Source of the DNA: Salaquimonas sp.
GTDB taxonomy: Bacteria > Pseudomonadota > Alphaproteobacteria > Rhizobiales > Rhizobiaceae
DNA: 20,103 nt
Direction: 5' to 3'
Assembly (NCBI GenBank): GCA_024639745.1
Contig: JAHEHW010000003.1
Location: 1-20,103 of the forward strand
Position 1 is the stretch's first letter; each line of letters opens with the position of its first letter. Below, piece after piece: positions 1 through 7,967 of the stretch. A model generated the notes under the pieces. The model was not told the DNA's origin. It ran no database searches and worked only from the letters and a program-made list of their open reading frames with translations. The position numbers and the translations under genes are program-made.

Positions 1-516
1 GATGCCGGCCTCTTGGCAGAGCGCGGCATAGCGAGCCAATGCATGGGCATTCGCCTTGATGCAATTCCAGCTTGGCGTGGTCCCACTAATTGTGATCACT
101 GCGCGCCATTTTGCAAAGCGTGCACCGGCTTCATAATATTTGGCGAGCCGTTCACGAAGACCATCCAGGCCTTCGGTCACTTTTTCGATCTTGGTATTCG
201 TCAGGTCTTTCGCGCCCTTGTCGACCTTGATGCCGGGGATCGATCCGACCTGCTTGATTAGATCGACGAATGGTGTGCCGTCGGCAGCTTTCTGGAAAAG
301 CGTCTCTTCAAACAGGATAACACCAGAGATGTAATCCTTCATCGCCTCTTCGCTGCGAAACAGCATTTCGCGATAGTCGCGGCGATTGTCTTCCGTGTTT
401 TCGATTCCAATGGAGTCGAACCTTTTCTTGATTGTGCCGGTGCTTTCATCGGCAGCAAGGATCCCTTTTCCTTCTGCCGTCATAGCGACGGCAATATCCT
501 CAAGGCGTTCGCTCAT
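1..516 (-). CDS. fba: Class I fructose-bisphosphate aldolase, N-terminal part (cut by window edge)
   Basis: Cytosolic enzyme that interconverts fructose 1,6-bisphosphate with dihydroxyacetone phosphate and glyceraldehyde 3-phosphate, through a Schiff base on lysine. The window holds the first 172 residues; the reading frame is open to base 1. Visible family motifs are [16 protein letters not shown] (about residues 18-33, with the active-site Asp at 23), GIKVDKG (95-101) and [18 protein letters not shown] (134-151), whose Lys136 and Arg138 match substrate-binding positions of the class I family. The Schiff-base lysine lies beyond the edge. The ATG at 516 is preceded by an AAGAGGT ribosome binding site. 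It is the last visible gene of the tkt-gap-pgk operon, 110 bases after pgk, with no terminator between them. Class I rather than class II is clear from the motifs; the exact symbol (fba or fbaB) varies between annotations. Confidence 0.95.
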   Translation of the reverse strand, partial: MSERLEDIAVAMTAEGKGILAADESTGTIKKRFDSIGIENTEDNRRDYREMLFRSEEAMKDYISGVILFEETLFQKAADGTPFVDLIKQVGSIPGIKVDKGAKDLTNTKIEKVTEGLDGLRERLAKYYEAGARFAKWRAVITISGTTPSWNCIKANAHALARYAALCQEAGI

Positions 517-626
517 TTCAAGTTACCTCTTTTTGATGTCTCCCGCATGATGGATCGTGCTTTAGCAGAAAGTCTTGCGGCAATAAATCCTACGTTCAGA
601 CCTTAAACGATTGAAAAATGCGGTTT

Positions 627-1826
627 TCAGGAGTTTTTCGCAAGTACCGCTATGCCGGGTAATTCCTTGCCCTCCATCCATTCGAGAAAGGCGCCGCCAG
701 CGGTCGATACATAGGTGAAATCGTCTGCCACTCCGGCATGGTTCAGAGCCGCAACGGTATCACCACCGCCAGCGACCGAAACAAGCTTGCCGGATTTCGT
801 AAGCGAGGCTGCTTTCCTGGCAGCGGCGACGGTGGCCGTGTCGAACGGCTCGATCTCGAATGCGCCCAATGGGCCATTCCAGACGACCGTTGCCGCTTCC
901 TCGAAAACCTTCTCGATATCTGCGACCGTGTGGGGGCCCGTGTCAAGGATCATGGTTCCGTGAGGGATGGCTGCTATTTTGGCAACATGATTTTCGGCAT
1001 GTGCCTTAAATTCACCTGCCACCACGGCGTCTGAAGGAAGAAGGATGCGGCAGTTCTGCTTTTCGGCCTCGGCAATGATCTTGCTGGCCGTTTCCGCGAG
1101 GTCGTGCTCGCAAAGGGATTTCTGTACATCGTAACCCTGCGCGGCTAGGAATGTATTCGCCATGCCGCCTCCAATCACGAGCGTATCCACCTTAGAGACC
1201 AAATTCATCAAGAGATCGAGCTTGGTCGAAACCTTGGCGCCGCCAACGACCGCGACGAGCGGGTGGCGCGGATCGCCAAGTCCGGCCTCAAGGGCCTGGA
1301 GTTCGGCCTGCATGGTGCGGCCAGCTACTGCGGGCAGCAATTCTCCCAGTCCGACGGTAGAAGCGTGGGCTCTATGAGCGGCCGAAAACGCATCGGCGAC
1401 GAAGATGTCACCATTCGCAGCGAGCGCCTTGGCAAATTCAGGTTCGTTTTTTTCCTCGCCCTCATGGAACCGGGTATTCTCGAGCAGAAGAACATCGCCG
1501 TTTTCCATCTGGGAGACGGCCGCCTCTGCCATTGACCCAACGCAATCGGTTGCAAAGGCCACGCTTTTGTCGAGTAGATCCGACAGCACCCCAACGACCG
1601 GGGCCAATGACATTTGCGGTACGATTTTTCCCTTAGGGCGACCGAAATGCGCTAGCAGGACGACCTTGGCTTCCTTTTTAGATAATTCCAGAATGCCCGG
1701 AACAAGACGCTCTATCCGGGTTGCATCCGTCACGCGACCCTCTTCCATGGGTACGTTGAGATCCACACGGACAAGCGTTCGCTTGCCGGCCACGTCGATA
1801 TCGTCAATGGTATTGAAAGCTGTCAT
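627..1826 (-). CDS. pgk: Phosphoglycerate kinase
   Basis: Transfers phosphate from 1,3-bisphosphoglycerate to ADP in glycolysis, and runs in reverse in gluconeogenesis; cytosolic monomer. The 399 residues are normal for the bacterial family. The N-terminal substrate domain shows VDLNVP (21-26), Arg37, HFGRP (60-64), [10 protein letters not shown] (116-125) and AHRAHAST (150-157). The C-terminal nucleotide domain shows GGAKVSTKL (195-203), [22 protein letters not shown] and the GGGDTVAA phosphate loop near the end. The ATG at 1826 follows a GGGAG site. It lies 40 bases downstream of the small membrane-protein gene and is probably co-transcribed with tkt and gap upstream and fba downstream. All recognisable catalytic motifs are intact. 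The AsnAsp-Ala-Phe seen in many homologues reads AlaAspAlaPhe here (positions 144-147), outside the catalytic residues. Confidence 0.98.
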   Translation of the reverse strand: MTAFNTIDDIDVAGKRTLVRVDLNVPMEEGRVTDATRIERLVPGILELSKKEAKVVLLAHFGRPKGKIVPQMSLAPVVGVLSDLLDKSVAFATDCVGSMAEAAVSQMENGDVLLLENTRFHEGEEKNEPEFAKALAANGDIFVADAFSAAHRAHASTVGLGELLPAVAGRTMQAELQALEAGLGDPRHPLVAVVGGAKVSTKLDLLMNLVSKVDTLVIGGGMANTFLAAQGYDVQKSLCEHDLAETASKIIAEAEKQNCRILLPSDAVVAGEFKAHAENHVAKIAAIPHGTMILDTGPHTVADIEKVFEEAATVVWNGPLGAFEIEPFDTATVAAARKAASLTKSGKLVSVAGGGDTVAALNHAGVADDFTYVSTAGGAFLEWMEGKELPGIAVLAKNS

Positions 1827-1866
1827 GCGGTTTTACTCCCAGCTTCGGGCAAAGATATCCGTCGGG

Positions 1867-2070
1867 TCACAGACCTGACAAATCGTCGTCGCGCCGGCCT
1901 CTGCCTATACCGATCCATGTAGCAGTTCCGCGTCCGTCCGGGCGGTCGGTGTTGACGTCATCCTGGTAGCGGTCATTCTCGATGGAGCGTGAAAACAGGC
2001 GGGCCAGAACAATCGCAAGCGCGGCAATTGCCAGCGGCAGGGCGACGAATATCCAACCCACCTGCTCCAT
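1867..2070 (-). CDS. Small single-pass membrane protein between gap and pgk
   Basis: Predicted 67-residue protein of unknown function. Residues about 4-24 form one hydrophobic helix (GWIFVALPLAIAALAIVLAR). The remaining tail of some 40 residues is polar, rich in Asp, Arg and Gly, and likely disordered. The positive LARLFSR stretch just after the helix suggests an N-out, tail-in-cytoplasm topology by the positive-inside rule (inference). The frame stays open upstream to 2136 inside gap, but the ATG at 2070 is preferred. It has an AAGGA site five bases before it, and that site overlaps the gap stop codon, which suggests translational coupling to gap. Position and spacing argue for a real gene. 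I cannot name a family, and no enzymatic motif is visible. Confidence 0.7.
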   Translation of the reverse strand: MEQVGWIFVALPLAIAALAIVLARLFSRSIENDRYQDDVNTDRPDGRGTATWIGIGRGRRDDDLSGL

Positions 2071-2078
2071 TCTATTCC

Positions 2079-3080
2079 TTAGATCAGCTTGCCCATCACA
2101 ACCGCGGTGTCTGACATGCGGTTCGAGAAGCCCCACTCGTTGTCATACCAGGAGAGGATGCGCACGAGGCTTCCTTCGAGAACCTTGGTCTGATCTTCGC
2201 AGAAGCATGACGAATGCGGATCGTGGTTGAAGTCCATTGAAACCAGCGGATCGGTGATGTAGCCGAGGATACCCTTGAGTTCGCCCTCGGATGCAGCCTT
2301 CACGGCGGTATTTACCTCTTCCACGGTCACTGAGCGCGACGGGATAAATTTCAGGTCGACGACCGAGACATTCGGCGTAGGTACGCGAATAGCCGATCCG
2401 TCGAGCTTGCCGGCAAGCTCAGGCAGGACCAGACCGACCGCTTTCGCGGCGCCGGTCGATGTCGGAATCATCGACATTGCCGCGGCACGGGCGCGATAAA
2501 GATCCTTGTGCATCGTGTCGAGGGTAGGCTGGTCGCCGGTGTAGGAGTGAACCGTAGTCATGTAGCCTTTCTCGATCCCGAATGCCCTGTGAAGAACGTA
2601 GGCAACCGGAGCAAGGCAGTTGGTCGTGCAGGAGGCGTTCGATACGACCACGTCCTCGGATGTCAGCGTGTCGTGGTTGACGCCGTAGACGACGGTTTTG
2701 ACGTCGGAACCGCCCGGAGCCGAGATCAGAACACGTTTCGAGCCGTTCTCGAGATGGATGGCAGCCTTGTCCTTGCTGGCGAAGATCCCGGTGCACTCCA
2801 GAGCTACATCAACGCCCTCCCATGGAAGTTCCTTGGGATCGCGGATCGCGGTGACCTCCATTGGGCCGCGACCTGCATCGATCGAATTGCCTTTTACGGT
2901 AACTTCAGATGGAAAACGCCCGTGGACGGAGTCATGACGCAGCAAATGGGCATTGGTTTCGACAGGCCCGAGATCGTTGATCGCGACCACTTCTATATCC
3001 GTACGACCGGACTCAATAATTGCTCTCAAAACGTTACGCCCAATGCGTCCAAATCCGTTAATCGCTACCTTTACTGTCAT
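2079..3080 (-). CDS. gap: Glyceraldehyde-3-phosphate dehydrogenase, type I
   Basis: Oxidises glyceraldehyde 3-phosphate to 1,3-bisphosphoglycerate with NAD; cytosolic tetramer. The 333 residues are full length. The N-terminal Rossmann domain has NGFGRIGR (8-15) and VVAINDL (31-37); the Asp at 36 is the residue that favours NAD over NADP. The catalytic domain has [12 protein letters not shown] (147-158) with nucleophile Cys151, [10 protein letters not shown] with His178 as base, the [19 protein letters not shown] phosphate-binding stretch, and SWYDNEWG near the C terminus. The ATG at 3080 is preceded by GGAG. It lies 72 bases downstream of tkt and ends 8 bases before the small membrane-protein gene. 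No sign of a second, anabolic NADP-type gap is present in the window, so this enzyme probably serves both directions of carbon flow. Confidence 0.98.
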   Translation of the reverse strand: MTVKVAINGFGRIGRNVLRAIIESGRTDIEVVAINDLGPVETNAHLLRHDSVHGRFPSEVTVKGNSIDAGRGPMEVTAIRDPKELPWEGVDVALECTGIFASKDKAAIHLENGSKRVLISAPGGSDVKTVVYGVNHDTLTSEDVVVSNASCTTNCLAPVAYVLHRAFGIEKGYMTTVHSYTGDQPTLDTMHKDLYRARAAAMSMIPTSTGAAKAVGLVLPELAGKLDGSAIRVPTPNVSVVDLKFIPSRSVTVEEVNTAVKAASEGELKGILGYITDPLVSMDFNHDPHSSCFCEDQTKVLEGSLVRILSWYDNEWGFSNRMSDTAVVMGKLI

Positions 3081-3152
3081 TGTCCCAATTCTCCGATGTC
3101 TAACCTGTCGATTGCTTCCGGCAATCGCGTTCCGTTATTTCTCCAGGCGTAT

Positions 3153-5141
3153 TTAATCACCCAGTTTTGCTTTTACCGCCTTCGCTACCGCGTCACTGGT
3201 GATGCCGAAATGATCGTAAAGCTCTTTATAGGGGCCGGAAGCGCCAAAGGTCGACATGCCAATGAAGATTCCGCTATCGCCGATAAATCGCTCCCAGCCG
3301 AAGGATACGCCAGCTTCGACCGCCACCCTTACCGGGGCGTCGCCCAGAACGCTTTTCTTGTAGTCGGCGCTTTGTGCCTCGAACAACTCGAATGACGGGA
3401 CCGAAACAACGCGTGCCGGGATGCCGTCTTCGGCTAGTTGATCACGGGCGTCGAGGGCTATCTGAACTTCCGAGCCGGAAGCGAAAATCGTTGCCTTCGC
3501 TTCTGCGTCGCTGTCAGCAAGAACATAGGCACCTTTCGCGGAGCGATTGCTCTCTTCGAAATCGGCTCGTACCGCTTTCAGGTTCTGCCTAGTAAGCGCG
3601 ATTACGGTCGGGGTCGAAGCATGTTCGAGCGCCAGTTGCCAGCATTCCGCTGTTTCCATCGTATCTGCCGGGCGAAGGACGAGAAGGTTTGGCATTGCCC
3701 GCAGCGAGGCCACTTGTTCGACCGGCTGGTGCGTTGGGCCGTCCTCACCCAGGCCGATGGAATCATGGGTCATTACGAAGATCGAACGAATCCCCATCAG
3801 GGCAGCAAGACGAATTGCTGGCCGGCAGTAGTCTGCAAAGACCAGGAAACTTCCCGAATAGGGAATAATGCCGCCATGCAGCGCCATGCCGTTCATCGCT
3901 GCGGCCATGCCGTGTTCACGAATGCCGTAGTGAATAAAGCGACCGGAGAAGTCACTCGGACTGATGACCTCGATATTCTTTGTCTTGGTGTTATTCGAAC
4001 CGGTGAGATCCGCAGAACCACCGATCGTTTCCGGCACGGCGGCGTTGACCGTTTCAAGCACGTATTCCGATGACTTGCGCGTAGCCATCTCCGGCTGCTT
4101 TTCAGCGATATCCTTTTTGAGGGATTGCATCGCCGTTTCGAAATCGGCCGGCAATTCTCCGCGCATGCGGCGTTCGAATTGACCGCGCAGTTCGGCTTCC
4201 ATGCCTTTGAAGCGCTTTTCCCATTCTTTGCGTTTCTGGCCTGACTGCAAGCCGGCGATGCGCCAAAGATCGAGGGTTGCCGTGTCAATCTTGAACGGTT
4301 CGTTGCTCCAGCCGAGCGCTTCGCGAGTCTTATTGATCTCGTCTTCGCCGAGTGGCGAACCATGCACTTTCGAAGTGCCAGCCTTATTGGGAGAGCCGAA
4401 GCCGATCACCGTCTTGCAGGCGATCATCGTCGGCTTATCAGACTGCTTAGCCTTCTCGATCGCTGCCGAAATCTCTTCAGGCTTATGACCGTCAATTCGT
4501 AAAGTGTTCCAGCCACTTGCCTTGAAGCGGGCGATCTGATCGGTGGAATCCGAGAGCGAAACCGCGCCATCGATGGTGATGTTGTTGTCGTCCCACAGAA
4601 CGATCAGCTTTTTGAGCTTAAGGTGTCCGGCGAGCGAGATGGCCTCTTGCGATATTCCTTCCATCAGGCAGCCATCGCCTACCAGACAATAGGTGTAGTG
4701 GTCGACGATTTCTGAGGAAAACTCCTCCGCGAGGTGACATTCGGCTATGGCCATACCCACCGCGTTGGCAATGCCCTGACCCAGGGGCCCTGTGGTCGTT
4801 TCGATGCCCGCGGCATGTCCATACTCAGGATGGCCGGCGGTTTTTGAGCCGAGCTGACGAAAATTTTTAATCTCCTCAAGCGTGATATCCTCGTAACCGA
4901 GAAGGTAAAGCGCCGAATAGAGGAGCATCGAGCCGTGCCCTGCGGACAACACGAAGCGATCGCGGTCCGGCCATAAGGGATCCTTCGGATCGAATTTCAT
5001 GTGCTCTGTGAAGAGTACCGTGGCAATGTCAGCGGCTCCCATCGGCAGGCCTGGATGGCCGGAATTGGCGGCCTGAACCGCGTCAATCGACAAGAAGCGG
5101 ATCGCATTTGCCATTTCCGAAAATTTTGCACGTGAGGTCAT
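3153..5141 (-). CDS. tkt: Transketolase
   Basis: Thiamine-diphosphate enzyme that moves two-carbon ketol units between sugar phosphates in the non-oxidative pentose phosphate pathway, linking it to the glycolytic genes that follow. The 662 residues are full length. The pyrophosphate domain shows SGHPGLPMG (27-35), GHGS (68-71) with His69, and the thiamine-binding [13 protein letters not shown] (155-167) ending at NN (186-187). The pyrimidine domain shows IREHGM (407-412) with the conserved Glu409, and [18 protein letters not shown] (459-476). The C-terminal domain completes the protein. The start at 5141 gives the usual N terminus, although the Shine-Dalgarno sequence (GGAC about ten bases upstream) is poor. 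First gene of the operon, with a promoter and palindrome in the 430-base divergent region. Confidence 0.98.
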   Translation of the reverse strand: MTSRAKFSEMANAIRFLSIDAVQAANSGHPGLPMGAADIATVLFTEHMKFDPKDPLWPDRDRFVLSAGHGSMLLYSALYLLGYEDITLEEIKNFRQLGSKTAGHPEYGHAAGIETTTGPLGQGIANAVGMAIAECHLAEEFSSEIVDHYTYCLVGDGCLMEGISQEAISLAGHLKLKKLIVLWDDNNITIDGAVSLSDSTDQIARFKASGWNTLRIDGHKPEEISAAIEKAKQSDKPTMIACKTVIGFGSPNKAGTSKVHGSPLGEDEINKTREALGWSNEPFKIDTATLDLWRIAGLQSGQKRKEWEKRFKGMEAELRGQFERRMRGELPADFETAMQSLKKDIAEKQPEMATRKSSEYVLETVNAAVPETIGGSADLTGSNNTKTKNIEVISPSDFSGRFIHYGIREHGMAAAMNGMALHGGIIPYSGSFLVFADYCRPAIRLAALMGIRSIFVMTHDSIGLGEDGPTHQPVEQVASLRAMPNLLVLRPADTMETAECWQLALEHASTPTVIALTRQNLKAVRADFEESNRSAKGAYVLADSDAEAKATIFASGSEVQIALDARDQLAEDGIPARVVSVPSFELFEAQSADYKKSVLGDAPVRVAVEAGVSFGWERFIGDSGIFIGMSTFGASGPYKELYDHFGITSDAVAKAVKAKLGD

Positions 5142-5245
5142 TGAGAAATTGTCCGTATCGGGCTGGTTGCAAAGTCTGATCGGGCTAGCGACTTGTCATG
5201 CGCAAAACCGATCTTTCGATGGCCGGTGCTGATCAAGCGGGCAGA

Positions 5246-5273
5246 CACATATCAGGTGCGCATGAACTGTCAA
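5246..5273 (-). promoter_or_regulatory. Candidate promoter of the tkt-gap-pgk-fba operon
   Basis: On the minus strand, TTGACA (5273-5268) and TATGTG (5251-5246) are separated by 16 bases. The -35 is a perfect consensus and the -10 fair. The predicted start of transcription near 5239 would give a leader of about 100 bases before tkt. Assigned by eye only. Confidence 0.45.
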
Positions 5274-5295
5274 TAAAACTTGCTTGCCGCGCGGC

Positions 5296-5309
5296 TTGAG
5301 CCAGCTCAA
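5296..5309. promoter_or_regulatory. Perfect palindrome upstream of the tkt promoter (candidate operator)
   Basis: TTGAGC-CA-GCTCAA has perfect six-base arms around a two-base centre. It lies 22 bases upstream of the candidate tkt -35 box. The spacing suits an activator or an upstream repressor site. A second short palindrome, GTTGCAAC, follows at 5312-5319. The regulator cannot be named. Confidence 0.35.
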
Positions 5310-5425
5310 AGGTTGCAACGCGGTGACAATAATCCACATCATTTTGTGATATCCGCAGGAGTAATTCTCAGTATGATTAACCAGAAACGATCCACAGCAT
5401 GATGAACTTAAGGTTGTCATGCGGA

Positions 5426-5455
5426 TTGACCCTGCCTTCAAGCAACGCCTAATAT
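5426..5455 (+). promoter_or_regulatory. Candidate sigma-70-type promoter for DUF4164-zapA
   Basis: TTGACC (5426-5431) and TATAAT-like TAATAT (5450-5455) are 18 bases apart on the plus strand. Transcription would start near 5462 and give a leader of about 110 bases. The initiation region coincides with the two inverted repeats described next. Confidence 0.5.
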
Positions 5456-5491
5456 TACAGTTGTAACCGATTGTCATTGTGACGATTCGGT
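5455..5491. promoter_or_regulatory. Two adjacent inverted repeats over the zapA-operon start site
   Basis: TTACA-GT-TGTAA at 5455-5466 has perfect five-base arms. It is followed directly by ACCGA (5466-5470) ... GTCA-TTG-TGAC (5473-5483) ... TCGGT (5487-5491), an imperfect nested palindrome. Together they cover the -10 edge to about +30 of the candidate promoter, a repressor-like location. A GATTC (GANTC methylation site for CcrM in this class) lies at 5484-5488. Confidence 0.35.
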
Positions 5492-5571
5492 AATTCATCC
5501 TAGCAAATCCGTTCGATGATTGAGGTTTACGGTATTAATCGAAGGACGGCGATAGGGGTGCGGCGGAACCC

Positions 5572-5850
5572 ATGAAGAGCTCCCTGACAAATGCGCTCGA
5601 CCGACTTGACGATGCCCTTTCGAAGCTAGAGGGGGCTGCCGAGGCGCGCCTTGAGCGGGAAGAGGGATTAAACGAAGCTGCAGCGGAGATCCAGCGGATG
5701 GGCGCCGATCGCGCCCGTTTGGCGGAATCCCTCGATAATTCGGAATCCCGGGCGCAACGTCTCGAGCACGTCAATCGCGAAGTATCCCGTAGACTTGTCG
5801 ATGCCATGGAAGCGATCAGAGGCGTCCTTGACAGGGAAACCGCAAGATAG
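5572..5850 (+). CDS. DUF4164 coiled-coil protein, probable ZauP-type partner of ZapA
   Basis: Short protein of 92 residues, almost entirely predicted coiled coil. Leu and Ala heptads alternate with Glu and Arg (for example LDRLDDALSKLEGAAEARLE, residues 9-28), with no membrane segment and no enzymatic motif. It matches my memory of the DUF4164 family of rhizobial proteins. It lies 17 bases upstream of zapA, apparently in one operon. In Caulobacter the coiled-coil gene directly upstream of zapA, named ZauP, works with ZapA to condense the Z-ring, so a cytosolic role at the division site is the best guess from position and fold. Direct homology to ZauP is not shown here. The ATG at 5572 follows a GGCGGAA site. 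The long open frame on the opposite strand (5535-5939) is a shadow. Confidence 0.8.
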   Translation: MKSSLTNALDRLDDALSKLEGAAEARLEREEGLNEAAAEIQRMGADRARLAESLDNSESRAQRLEHVNREVSRRLVDAMEAIRGVLDRETAR

Positions 5851-5867
5851 CGGCAGGGTGGTGGGTG

Positions 5868-6242
5868 ATGAGCAGTGTCAATGTAACGATCAACGGCAAG
5901 AATTATCGCATGGCCTGCGAAGAGGGTCAGGAGGACCATCTGCGCTCGCTTGCAGAGAAACTTGATTCATATGTTGGCCAATTGAAAGGGTCTTTCGGCG
6001 AGATAGGCGATCAAAGGCTGACGGTCATGGCCGGAATCCTCGTCACGGACGAGCTGACCGAACTCAAAAAGCGGTTCGAGAAAATGGAACGCGAACTGTC
6101 CAAGCTGACCGCAAAACAGGAAGCGAAAGACGAAGAGCGTCTTAGTTCTGAAGCCGAAATCTCCTATCGAATAGCGGATTTCGCCGAACGTATCGAGACT
6201 CTCGCTGAAACGCTTTCTTCCAGTGCGAAAACCGACAATTAG
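5868..6242 (+). CDS. zapA: Cell division protein ZapA
   Basis: Cytosolic Z-ring-associated protein that bundles FtsZ filaments. The 124 residues begin with VNVTINGKNYRMACEEGQEDHL, the beta-strand head of the ZapA family (residues 4-25). The central helix region LTVMAGILVTDELTELKKRFEK (51-72) and a long C-terminal coiled coil to about 115 follow, as expected. An upstream GTG at 5865 is in frame, but the ATG at 5868 is the usual start and is preceded by AGGGTGGTG. The order zapA - 6S RNA - 5-formyltetrahydrofolate cyclo-ligase is also found in Escherichia coli, which supports both this call and the RNA downstream. The C-terminal part is longer than in the E. coli protein, common in alphaproteobacteria. 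Confidence 0.93.
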   Translation: MSSVNVTINGKNYRMACEEGQEDHLRSLAEKLDSYVGQLKGSFGEIGDQRLTVMAGILVTDELTELKKRFEKMERELSKLTAKQEAKDEERLSSEAEISYRIADFAERIETLAETLSSSAKTDN

Positions 6243-6319
6243 CCAGTGCCGCTAGGCAAGGCGCAATTCAGGTCATGATTCTTTTATCGGAAATAGTGGC
6301 GAGTGCGCTCTTTCACCGC

Positions 6320-6325
6320 TATATA
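6320..6325 (+). promoter_or_regulatory. -10 element of the 6S RNA promoter
   Basis: TATATA, in the context CTATATAAGC, lies eight bases before the predicted 5' end of 6S RNA. No convincing -35 box is visible at the standard distance. The same ten-base core recurs before yebC (10117-10126). Confidence 0.5.
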
Positions 6326-6333
6326 AGCCTGCA

Positions 6334-6486
6334 GCGGGCTGCGTGGTGCGTTGGACCATCATCCCCGGGGCCTTACCGATCCTGAAGGGGACTGTCACTG
6401 GCTCGGCTCGTGGGTCTTGCCACACGGTGCCCACCTACTTTGTAGGTTCCCGGGATCGAAAACGTTCGACGGCCAAGGCGGCTCGC
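6334..6486 (+). ncRNA. ssrS: 6S RNA
   Basis: About 153-160 bases. 6S RNA mimics an open promoter, binds housekeeping RNA polymerase and dampens transcription in stationary phase. The ends pair: GCGGGCTGC (6334-6342) with GCGGCTCGC (6478-6486), nine pairs including G-U. Internally the sequence follows the alphaproteobacterial 6S pattern: GTTGGACCATCATCCCCGGG on the 5' arm, a CTGTCACTGG / GTGGGTCTTGCCAC middle, and a 3' arm with TACTTTGTAGG and CCCGGGATCGAAAACG. The location between zapA and 5-formyltetrahydrofolate cyclo-ligase is the conserved one. Exact ends are uncertain by several bases. No poly-T terminator is obvious downstream, so read-through into ygfA or 3' processing is likely. Confidence 0.9.
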
Positions 6487-6563
6487 ACTTTCATTTTTGC
6501 AGTCTTAGCGGCGCATCTTTTATGGGTTAGTAGTTGCACGATTTTCCCGAAAAAAGGGGGTTC

Positions 6564-7148
6564 ATGCCGGTCTTTCAAGAAAAGGAAAACCTTCGAAGAT
6601 CGGCGCTTGCCGAGCGTGACCGATTGGACCTCGTTCAACGGATCGAAATGTCGTTGGCCGCTGCGGAGATAGCGCGCGGGCAAATCGGCGCGGAAGGCGG
6701 CTCAGTTGTCTCCGGCTTTTTCCCTATCCGCTCCGAAATCGACCCCCGCCCCCTGCTCGATTTCCTTAGACAAGGCGGCGCCCGACTGTGTTTGCCTGTC
6801 GTCGTCGACAAGCAGACCATCGTTTTCCGCGAATTGTTGCGAGAGGGTGAGCTGATCGATACGGGTTTCGGTACACGTGGTCCTTCCCCCGAGGCTGCAG
6901 AGTTGGACCCTGACATCATGGTCATGCCGCTTGCTGCCTTTGACAGAAGAGGTGGGCGAATAGGGTATGGAGCGGGATATTACGATCGGGCGATTGCCAA
7001 ACTTTGGGCCAAGGGAAAGACGCCACAGCTGATCGGTTTTGCTTTTTCGTGTCAGGAGGCGGAGGCAGTGCCCCTCGAGCCCCATGATGCGTCGCTGGAG
7101 GCGGTGGTAACGGAACGGGAATTCATTTCCTGCCTCGCGAAGGTCTAG
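6564..7148 (+). CDS. ygfA: 5-formyltetrahydrofolate cyclo-ligase
   Basis: ATP-dependent enzyme that converts 5-formyltetrahydrofolate to 5,10-methenyltetrahydrofolate, returning the stored folate to one-carbon metabolism; cytosolic. With the ATG at 6564 the protein has 194 residues, typical for the family. Key features are the basic N terminus (KENLRRSALAERDRL, 7-21), the GFFPIRSEID strand (51-60), LPVVVDKQTIVFRE (77-90) and the signature RRGGRIGYGAGYYDR (128-142), which forms the ATP/substrate loop. An in-frame TTG at 6534 would add ten residues, but the AGGGGG just before the ATG makes the shorter form more likely. Directly follows 6S RNA, a linkage kept from gamma- to alphaproteobacteria, and ends three bases before the YmdB-type gene. 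Confidence 0.92.
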   Translation: MPVFQEKENLRRSALAERDRLDLVQRIEMSLAAAEIARGQIGAEGGSVVSGFFPIRSEIDPRPLLDFLRQGGARLCLPVVVDKQTIVFRELLREGELIDTGFGTRGPSPEAAELDPDIMVMPLAAFDRRGGRIGYGAGYYDRAIAKLWAKGKTPQLIGFAFSCQEAEAVPLEPHDASLEAVVTEREFISCLAKV

Positions 7149-7151
7149 CTC

Positions 7152-7967
7152 ATGCGTATGCTGTTCCTTGGCGATATGGTCGGCCGAACCGGGAGGACCG
7201 CGGTCTACCGTCAGCTTCCCGGCCTGATCGAAAAATATTCGATCGATTTCGTTGTCGTGAACGGTGAAAATGCTGCTGCCGGTTTTGGCGTAACCCGCAA
7301 AATTTTCAATGATACCATTGATGCCGGCGCCGATGTCATGACAACCGGCAATCATGTTTGGGATCAGAAAGAAGCACTCGGTTTCGCAGATAGCGAAGAC
7401 CGGTTTCTGAGGCCTGCCAATTTCCCGCCCGGAACACCAGGAAGAGGCGTTCATGTCTATGAGGGCCGCAAGGGCCATCGCGTCATGGTCATGAATATCA
7501 TGGGCTGCGTCTTTATGCATCCGGACCTGGATGACCCCTTTGCCTGTGTGGAGCGCCAGCTTGACGGAGTAGAGCTTGGCCGGTCGGTAGATGCGATTTT
7601 CATCGATTTTCATGCCGAGGCAACATCGGAAAAGCTTTGTTTCGGGCATTTTCTCGACGGTCGCGTCAGCGCTGTCGTCGGAACCCATACCCATACGCCA
7701 ACAGCGGACTATCAGGTGCTTCCAGGTGGAACCGGCTACATATCAGATGCCGGAATGTGTGGGGATTACGATTCCTCGCTTGGCATGGATAAGGAAGAAC
7801 CGATCAATCGGTTCGTGACGAAGGTTCCACGAGGACGCTTCGAGCCGGCGTCTGGCGAGGCGACCCTTTGCGGTGTTGGGATCGACATCGATGACAGGAC
7901 CGGGCTGGCGACTTCGATGAGGCCGCTGAGGATCGGACCGCGCATTGAAAACGCGCTGCCTTGGTAA
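7152..7967 (+). CDS. ymdB: YmdB family metallophosphoesterase (TIGR00282 type)
   Basis: Calcineurin-like, two-metal phosphoesterase of 271 residues, full length. Metal ligands are recognisable: Asp8 in LFLGDMVG, Glu39-Asn40 in VVNGENAA, Asn67-His68 in TTGNHVWD, His154 in DFHAEATSEK, and His179 and His181 in VVGTHTHTPTAD. A Bacillus member hydrolyses 2',3'-cyclic AMP in vitro and affects biofilm formation; the natural substrate in proteobacteria is unclear. The gene begins three bases after the folate gene, so the two are almost certainly co-translated. A nested inverted repeat without a T-run follows 14 bases after the stop. The large open frame on the other strand (6702-7694) is antisense shadow. 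Confidence 0.9.
   Translation: MRMLFLGDMVGRTGRTAVYRQLPGLIEKYSIDFVVVNGENAAAGFGVTRKIFNDTIDAGADVMTTGNHVWDQKEALGFADSEDRFLRPANFPPGTPGRGVHVYEGRKGHRVMVMNIMGCVFMHPDLDDPFACVERQLDGVELGRSVDAIFIDFHAEATSEKLCFGHFLDGRVSAVVGTHTHTPTADYQVLPGGTGYISDAGMCGDYDSSLGMDKEEPINRFVTKVPRGRFEPASGEATLCGVGIDIDDRTGLATSMRPLRIGPRIENALPW

Noticed and set aside
612..629. TGAAAA-N6-TTTTCA hairpin at the end of pgk
   Set aside because: AT-only stem with no T-run; too weak to count as a terminator between pgk and fba.
2508..3395. Open frame of 295 codons antisense to gap and the end of tkt
   Set aside because: Covers conserved enzyme coding sequence on the other strand and has no recognisable domain.
5330..5396. DnaA-box-like TAATCCACA and CGATCCACA, considered as a replication origin
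   Set aside because: Only two boxes with one and two mismatches, no clear box cluster or AT-rich unwinding repeats, and the neighbouring genes do not suggest an origin.
5196..5498. Open frame of 100 codons on the minus strand in the tkt-zapA divergent region
   Set aside because: Odd composition (many Cys, Arg, His), no ribosome binding site of note, and it runs through the best promoter and palindrome candidates.
6534..6563. Longer ygfA start at an in-frame TTG
   Set aside because: The ATG at 6564 has a better ribosome binding site and gives the normal family N terminus.
6702..7694. Open frame of 330 codons antisense to ygfA and ymdB
   Set aside because: Lies opposite two well-recognised genes; no family motif. 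A high-GC shadow frame.
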